From: Streptomyces paradoxus
GTDB taxonomy: Bacteria > Actinomycetota > Actinomycetes > Streptomycetales > Streptomycetaceae
Length of the DNA stretch: 64,000 bases
Direction: 5' to 3'
Assembly (NCBI RefSeq): GCF_014202475.1
Contig: NZ_JACHGV010000003.1
Span: forward strand, 652,454 to 716,453
In this document: positions 61,329 to 64,000 of the stretch, piece by piece
Numbering within the stretch: the first letter of the stretch is position 1
Layout: each line of letters begins with the position of its first letter
Translations under genes and position numbers: made by a program
Notes under the pieces: generated by a model
Seen by the model: only the letters and a program-made list of their open reading frames with translations
Database searches by the model: none
Told to the model about the DNA's origin: nothing

Positions 61329-61912
61329 GCGACGGCGCCGCCCTGGCCGGCCCGGACGGCGGGCTGCGCTGCCCCTGGGCCCTGTCCGCCCCGGAGTACG
61401 TGGCGTACCACGACGAGGAGTGGGGCCGCCCGGTCCACGGCGACGACGCGCTCTTCGAGCGCCTCAGCCTGGAGGCCTTCCAGTCCGGCCTGTCCTGGAT
61501 CACGATCCTGCGCCGCCGTCCCGGCTTCCGCGCCGCCTTCGCCGACTTCAAGATCGCCTCGGTCGCCGCCTTCACCGACGACGACCGCGAGCGCCTCCTG
61601 GCCGACGCCGGCATCATCCGCAACCGCGCCAAGATCGACGCGACCCTCGCCAACGCGCGTGCGCTGACGGAGTGGTCCCCGGGCGAACTGGACGCGCTCA
61701 TCTGGTCCCACGCCCCCGACCCGGCCGGCCGTCCGGCCCCGAGGACCCTCTCCGACGTCCCGCCCGTCACCCCCGAGTCGACGGCCCTGTCCAAGGCCCT
61801 GAAGAAGCGGGGCCTGCGCTTCGTGGGCCCGACGACGGCGTACGCCCTGATGCAGGCGTGCGGCCTGGTCGACGATCACCTGGAGACCTGCGTCGCCAGA
61901 AGCGCCACATAG
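61325..61912 (+). CDS. tag: DNA-3-methyladenine glycosylase I
   Basis: A 195-residue base-excision enzyme that removes 3-methyladenine. The zinc and catalytic features of TAG are visible: RCPWALS near the start, then YVAYHDEEWGRPVHGD, FERLSLEAFQSGLSWITIL, and DHLETCVAR at the end. GGAGGACC precedes the GTG, which overlaps the DivIVA-like stop. M. tuberculosis has tagA (Rv1210) in the same order. Confidence 0.93.
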   Translation: MSDGAALAGPDGGLRCPWALSAPEYVAYHDEEWGRPVHGDDALFERLSLEAFQSGLSWITILRRRPGFRAAFADFKIASVAAFTDDDRERLLADAGIIRNRAKIDATLANARALTEWSPGELDALIWSHAPDPAGRPAPRTLSDVPPVTPESTALSKALKKRGLRFVGPTTAYALMQACGLVDDHLETCVARSAT

Positions 61913-61964
61913 GGGGCGCGGGGAACTGCGCGACGAGCCCCCCACGCGCCCGCTGCCGGCAGCG
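61912..61964. repeat. Streptomyces 3'-end repeat with hairpin between tag and echA
   Basis: GGGGCGCGGGGAACTGCGCG at 61913-61932 matches a short sequence found after many Streptomyces genes. It is followed by CGCTGCCGGCAGCG, a perfect palindrome (61951-61964). It fills the gap between two convergent genes and probably serves as terminator. Confidence 0.6.
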
Positions 61965-61981
61965 GCGCTGCCGCCCCGGGC

Positions 61982-62785
61982 TCACCGGCCCAGATACTTC
62001 GGCTTCTCCTTGTTGACGAAGGCCTGCACCGCGATCGCATGGTCCTCGGAGGAGCCGGCCCGGGTCTGGAGCTCGTCCTCCTTCTCCAGGGCCTCCTCCA
62101 GGGAGTGCGTCAGCCCGAACGCCACCGACTCCTTCAGCGCCGCGTACGCCACCGTGGGGCCCTCGGCCAGCGCCCGCGCCACCTTCTCGGCCTCCGCCCG
62201 CAGGTCACCGGCCGGCACCAGCCGGTTGGCGATGCCCAGCTCGTACGCCTCCTGCGCGCTGATGCTCCGCGGGAAGAGCAGCAGGTCGGCGGCCCGGCCC
62301 GGGCCGATCACCCGCGGCAGCGTCCAGGAGATCCCCGAGTCGGCGGTCAGCGCCACCCCGGCGAAGGAGGTGTTGAACGCCGCCGTGTCCGCCACGATCC
62401 GGTAGTCAGCGGCGAGGGCGAAGCCGAAGCCCGCTCCGGCCGCCACCCCGTTCACCGCGGCGACGACCGGCTTGGCCGCCCCGGCCAGCGCCCGCACGAT
62501 CGGGTTGTAGTGGTCCCGGACCGTGTTCATGGTCTGCCGGGAGCCCGTCTCCCGGTCCTTGACCAGCAGCCCGATGTGCTCCTTGAGGTCCTGCCCGACG
62601 CAGAACGCCCGGTCACCGGCGGCGGTCAGCAGCACCGCCCGTACGGCGCCGTCGCCCGCCGCCGACTCGACCGCCTCCCGCAGGGCGACCTTGGCCGCCA
62701 CGTTCAGCGCGTTCATCGCCTCCGGGCGGTTCAGCGTGATCGTCGCGAGTCCGTCGCTCACCTCGTAGAGCACGGTGTCGGTCAT
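61982..62785 (-). CDS. enoyl-CoA hydratase/isomerase family protein
   Basis: A 267-residue crotonase-fold protein. Oxyanion-hole segments: DRAFCVGQDLKEH and GVAAGAGFGFALAADYRI. Catalytic Glu residues of classical hydratases (near 144 and 164 in rat) are not clear: NTSFAGVALTADSGISWTLP has Asp/Ser instead. PaaG-like isomerases have a similar pattern, so ring 1,2-epoxyphenylacetyl-CoA isomerase or another isomerase is plausible. GGAGGGG precedes the ATG at 62785. Monocistronic. Confidence 0.82.
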   Translation of the reverse strand: MTDTVLYEVSDGLATITLNRPEAMNALNVAAKVALREAVESAAGDGAVRAVLLTAAGDRAFCVGQDLKEHIGLLVKDRETGSRQTMNTVRDHYNPIVRALAGAAKPVVAAVNGVAAGAGFGFALAADYRIVADTAAFNTSFAGVALTADSGISWTLPRVIGPGRAADLLLFPRSISAQEAYELGIANRLVPAGDLRAEAEKVARALAEGPTVAYAALKESVAFGLTHSLEEALEKEDELQTRAGSSEDHAIAVQAFVNKEKPKYLGR

Positions 62786-63170
62786 GCGTATCCCCTCCGG
62801 GTCGCGGATCGGGGACGTACCGGCCGGTACGTCCCGGGTCTGCAGGACAGCATGACGGAGATCGCGGGCGGGGAACCGGACCGGACGTGTGACCTGCGTC
62901 AAAGAAATGTCGTCCGGATCGGTTCACCGGAGGTGTGAACGGTGGCGGAGTATCGCAGTCTCATCGCCGAATTGAGTGGTTTTGCTCGCGTGCGTTGCCC
63001 AAGCGATGCCTACTGATGTTGGTCATCGGGTCCTGGGATGCGGGATAATGGCTTGGAAGCAATGTGTTCGATGCCGGTGTCGCGTGTCCTGCCACAAGGA
63101 ACCGCACGTGTGCCCTTCTCAGGGGCCGTCGGCTTTGACGATGAGCTGGGTTTCAGGAAGGGGAACGAGC
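62786..63170. other. 385-base gap with a likely promoter for the DUF3117 gene
   Basis: No gene was accepted. A -10-like GATAAT at 63044-63049 with TTGGTC at 63019-63024 (19-base spacer) is the best promoter candidate. The first 120 bases carry the echA promoter on the minus strand. A leader of about 115 bases would separate the promoter from the DUF3117 start. Confidence 0.5.
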
Positions 63171-63338
63171 ATGGCGGCCATGAAGCCGCGGACGGGTGAT
63201 GGCCCGCTCGAGGTGACCAAGGAGGGGCGGGGCATCGTCATGCGCGTTCCGCTCGAAGGCGGCGGTCGGCTCGTCGTCGAGCTGACCCCGGACGAGGCCG
63301 ACGCGCTCGGCGACGCCCTCAAGAAGGTCGTCGGCTGA
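63171..63338 (+). CDS. DUF3117 small protein
   Basis: A 55-residue protein, almost invariant in Actinobacteria: MAAMKPRTGDGPLEVTKEGR, then GIVMRVPLEGGGRLVVELTP and ADALGDALKKVVG. GGAAGGGGAACG precedes the ATG. M. tuberculosis Rv1211 is the orthologue and also lies after tagA. Function is unknown; the short basic, beta-rich fold and strong conservation suggest a housekeeping role. Ends before an excellent hairpin. Confidence 0.9.
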   Translation: MAAMKPRTGDGPLEVTKEGRGIVMRVPLEGGGRLVVELTPDEADALGDALKKVVG

Positions 63339-63365
63339 CGCGCAAGCGACCATACCCTTTCAGTT

Positions 63366-63393
63366 GCCCCGGCATCACCTGTGATGCCGGGGC
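63366..63393 (+). terminator. intrinsic terminator after DUF3117 gene
   Basis: A 13-bp perfect stem (GCCCCGGCATCAC with GTGATGCCGGGGC) is followed by a T-rich stretch (GGCTGTTTTCT). Confidence 0.9.
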
Positions 63394-63457
63394 GGCTGTT
63401 TTCTCACCGATGGCACTCGCCTGCCCCGGCTTCGGCTCCGCTAACGTGCCGCCCGGT

Positions 63458-64000
63458 TCAGCGTTTCACCGCGCACAGCAGCCCGTCGCCCACCGGCAGC
63501 AGGGACGGCACCAGCTCCTGGCTCTCGCGCACCGCGCGCAGCAGCTCGCGCAGCCGCAGCACCTCCGTGGGCTGCGGACCCGAGTCCACGGTCCGGCCGT
63601 TCGCGAAGGCGCCCTCGAAGACGACCAGCCCGCCGGTGCGCAGCAGCCGCAACGATTCAGCGAGGTACTCCATGACCTCCAGGCGGTCACCGTCGCAGAA
63701 GACCAGGTCGTAACCGGCGTCCGCGAGGCGGGGCAGCACGTCCAGGGCCCGGCCCGGGATGAAGCGGGCCCGGTTGCTGGCGAAGCCGCAGGCGCGGAAG
63801 GCCTGGCGGGCGAACTGCTGGTGCTCCGGCTCCGGGTCCACGGTCGTCAGAACACCGTCCGGCCGCATACCGTGCAGGAGGTGGATCCCGGAGACACCGC
63901 AACCGGTCCCGATCTCCGCGACGGCCTTCGCGTCGACGGACGCGGCCAGCAACCGCAGCGCGGCGCCCGTGCCGGGCGTCACCGAGCGCAGCCCTGCCTC
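63458..64000 (-). CDS. O-methyltransferase (5' end outside window)
   Basis: The reading frame runs off the right edge, so the N terminus is missing; 180 residues are visible. SAM motif I is VAEIGTGCGVSGIHLL, motif II includes LTTVDPEPEHQQFARQAF, and YDLVFCDGDRLEVMEYL plus GLVVFEGAFANG complete a class I fold of the catechol O-methyltransferase-like family. M. tuberculosis Rv1220c is similar and lies next to sigE. Substrate unknown. GTG 63982 is in frame but is preceded by more conserved coding sequence (EAGLRSV), so it is not the true start. Confidence 0.85.
   Translation of the reverse strand, partial: EAGLRSVTPGTGAALRLLAASVDAKAVAEIGTGCGVSGIHLLHGMRPDGVLTTVDPEPEHQQFARQAFRACGFASNRARFIPGRALDVLPRLADAGYDLVFCDGDRLEVMEYLAESLRLLRTGGLVVFEGAFANGRTVDSGPQPTEVLRLRELLRAVRESQELVPSLLPVGDGLLCAVKR

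Overview
The window is high-GC actinobacterial DNA, almost certainly from a Streptomyces chromosome close to S. coelicolor/S. lividans. The evidence is strong G/C third-position codon bias, many GTG starts, ATGA/GTGA stop-start overlaps, mycothiol biosynthesis (mshB), an isorenieratene carotenoid cluster and actinobacterial-only small proteins (DUF3117, SPOR-like and DUF6113-like). No rRNA, tRNA, CRISPR array, transposase or phage gene was seen. Both ends cut through genes: a LitR-type regulator at the left and an O-methyltransferase at the right.

Region 1 (1-12.4 kb) is a carotenoid and light-response locus. It has a B12-binding MerR regulator (litR, partial), then crtY-crtT-crtU on the plus strand. 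These converge on a minus-strand operon that reads, in transcription order, NAD(P)-binding/DUF2867 protein, photolyase phr, crtE, crtI, crtB and a Rieske protein at the crtV position. Together they make GGPP, phytoene, lycopene, beta-carotene and then isorenieratene. The photolyase and LitR fit a light-induced protection programme. An MMPL exporter with a divergent MarR regulator follows (12.5-15.2 kb).

Region 2 (15.3-24.3 kb) is mixed accessory and regulatory DNA. It holds a secreted subtilisin-like protease with a P domain and an exported protein ending in a DUF4258 toxin-like domain, followed by a DUF2283 protein. That pair is the most interesting candidate for an undescribed system. Then come a NarL-type response regulator/histidine kinase pair, a membrane septum-formation-like protein, a GntR/UTRA regulator, a SPOR-like protein, a Nudix hydrolase and an RsbW-like ATPase.

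Region 3 (24.5-33.2 kb) has a PAS-PAS-GAF-PP2C-HATPase switch protein and a membrane-anchored GH18-like protein coupled to a CHK/APH-type kinase. It also has the sdhCAB operon of the mycobacterial Sdh1 type.

Region 4 (33.5-45.1 kb) carries an orphan peptide-binding lipoprotein, a small lipoprotein, the translational GTPase TypA and a complete five-gene Dpp/Opp-type peptide ABC transporter. Hairpins separate the binding-protein gene from the permeases.

Region 5 (45.1-56.5 kb) has an S9 peptidase, mshB with a repeat-like insertion at its N terminus, a large G/P-rich membrane protein with a YoaR/VanW-associated domain and a truncated ABC ATPase. It continues with a SirB1-like protein, a GNAT protein, a 7Fe ferredoxin, the aminotransferase dapC and a secreted low-complexity protein.

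Region 6 (56.8-64 kb) resembles the M. tuberculosis Rv1202-Rv1220c neighbourhood: dapE, LOG-family protein, folP2-like DHPS homologue, DivIVA-like protein, tag, enoyl-CoA hydratase, DUF3117 and O-methyltransferase. Many gene ends have strong GC-rich hairpins, listed individually. All functions are inferred by reading motifs; no database search was run.
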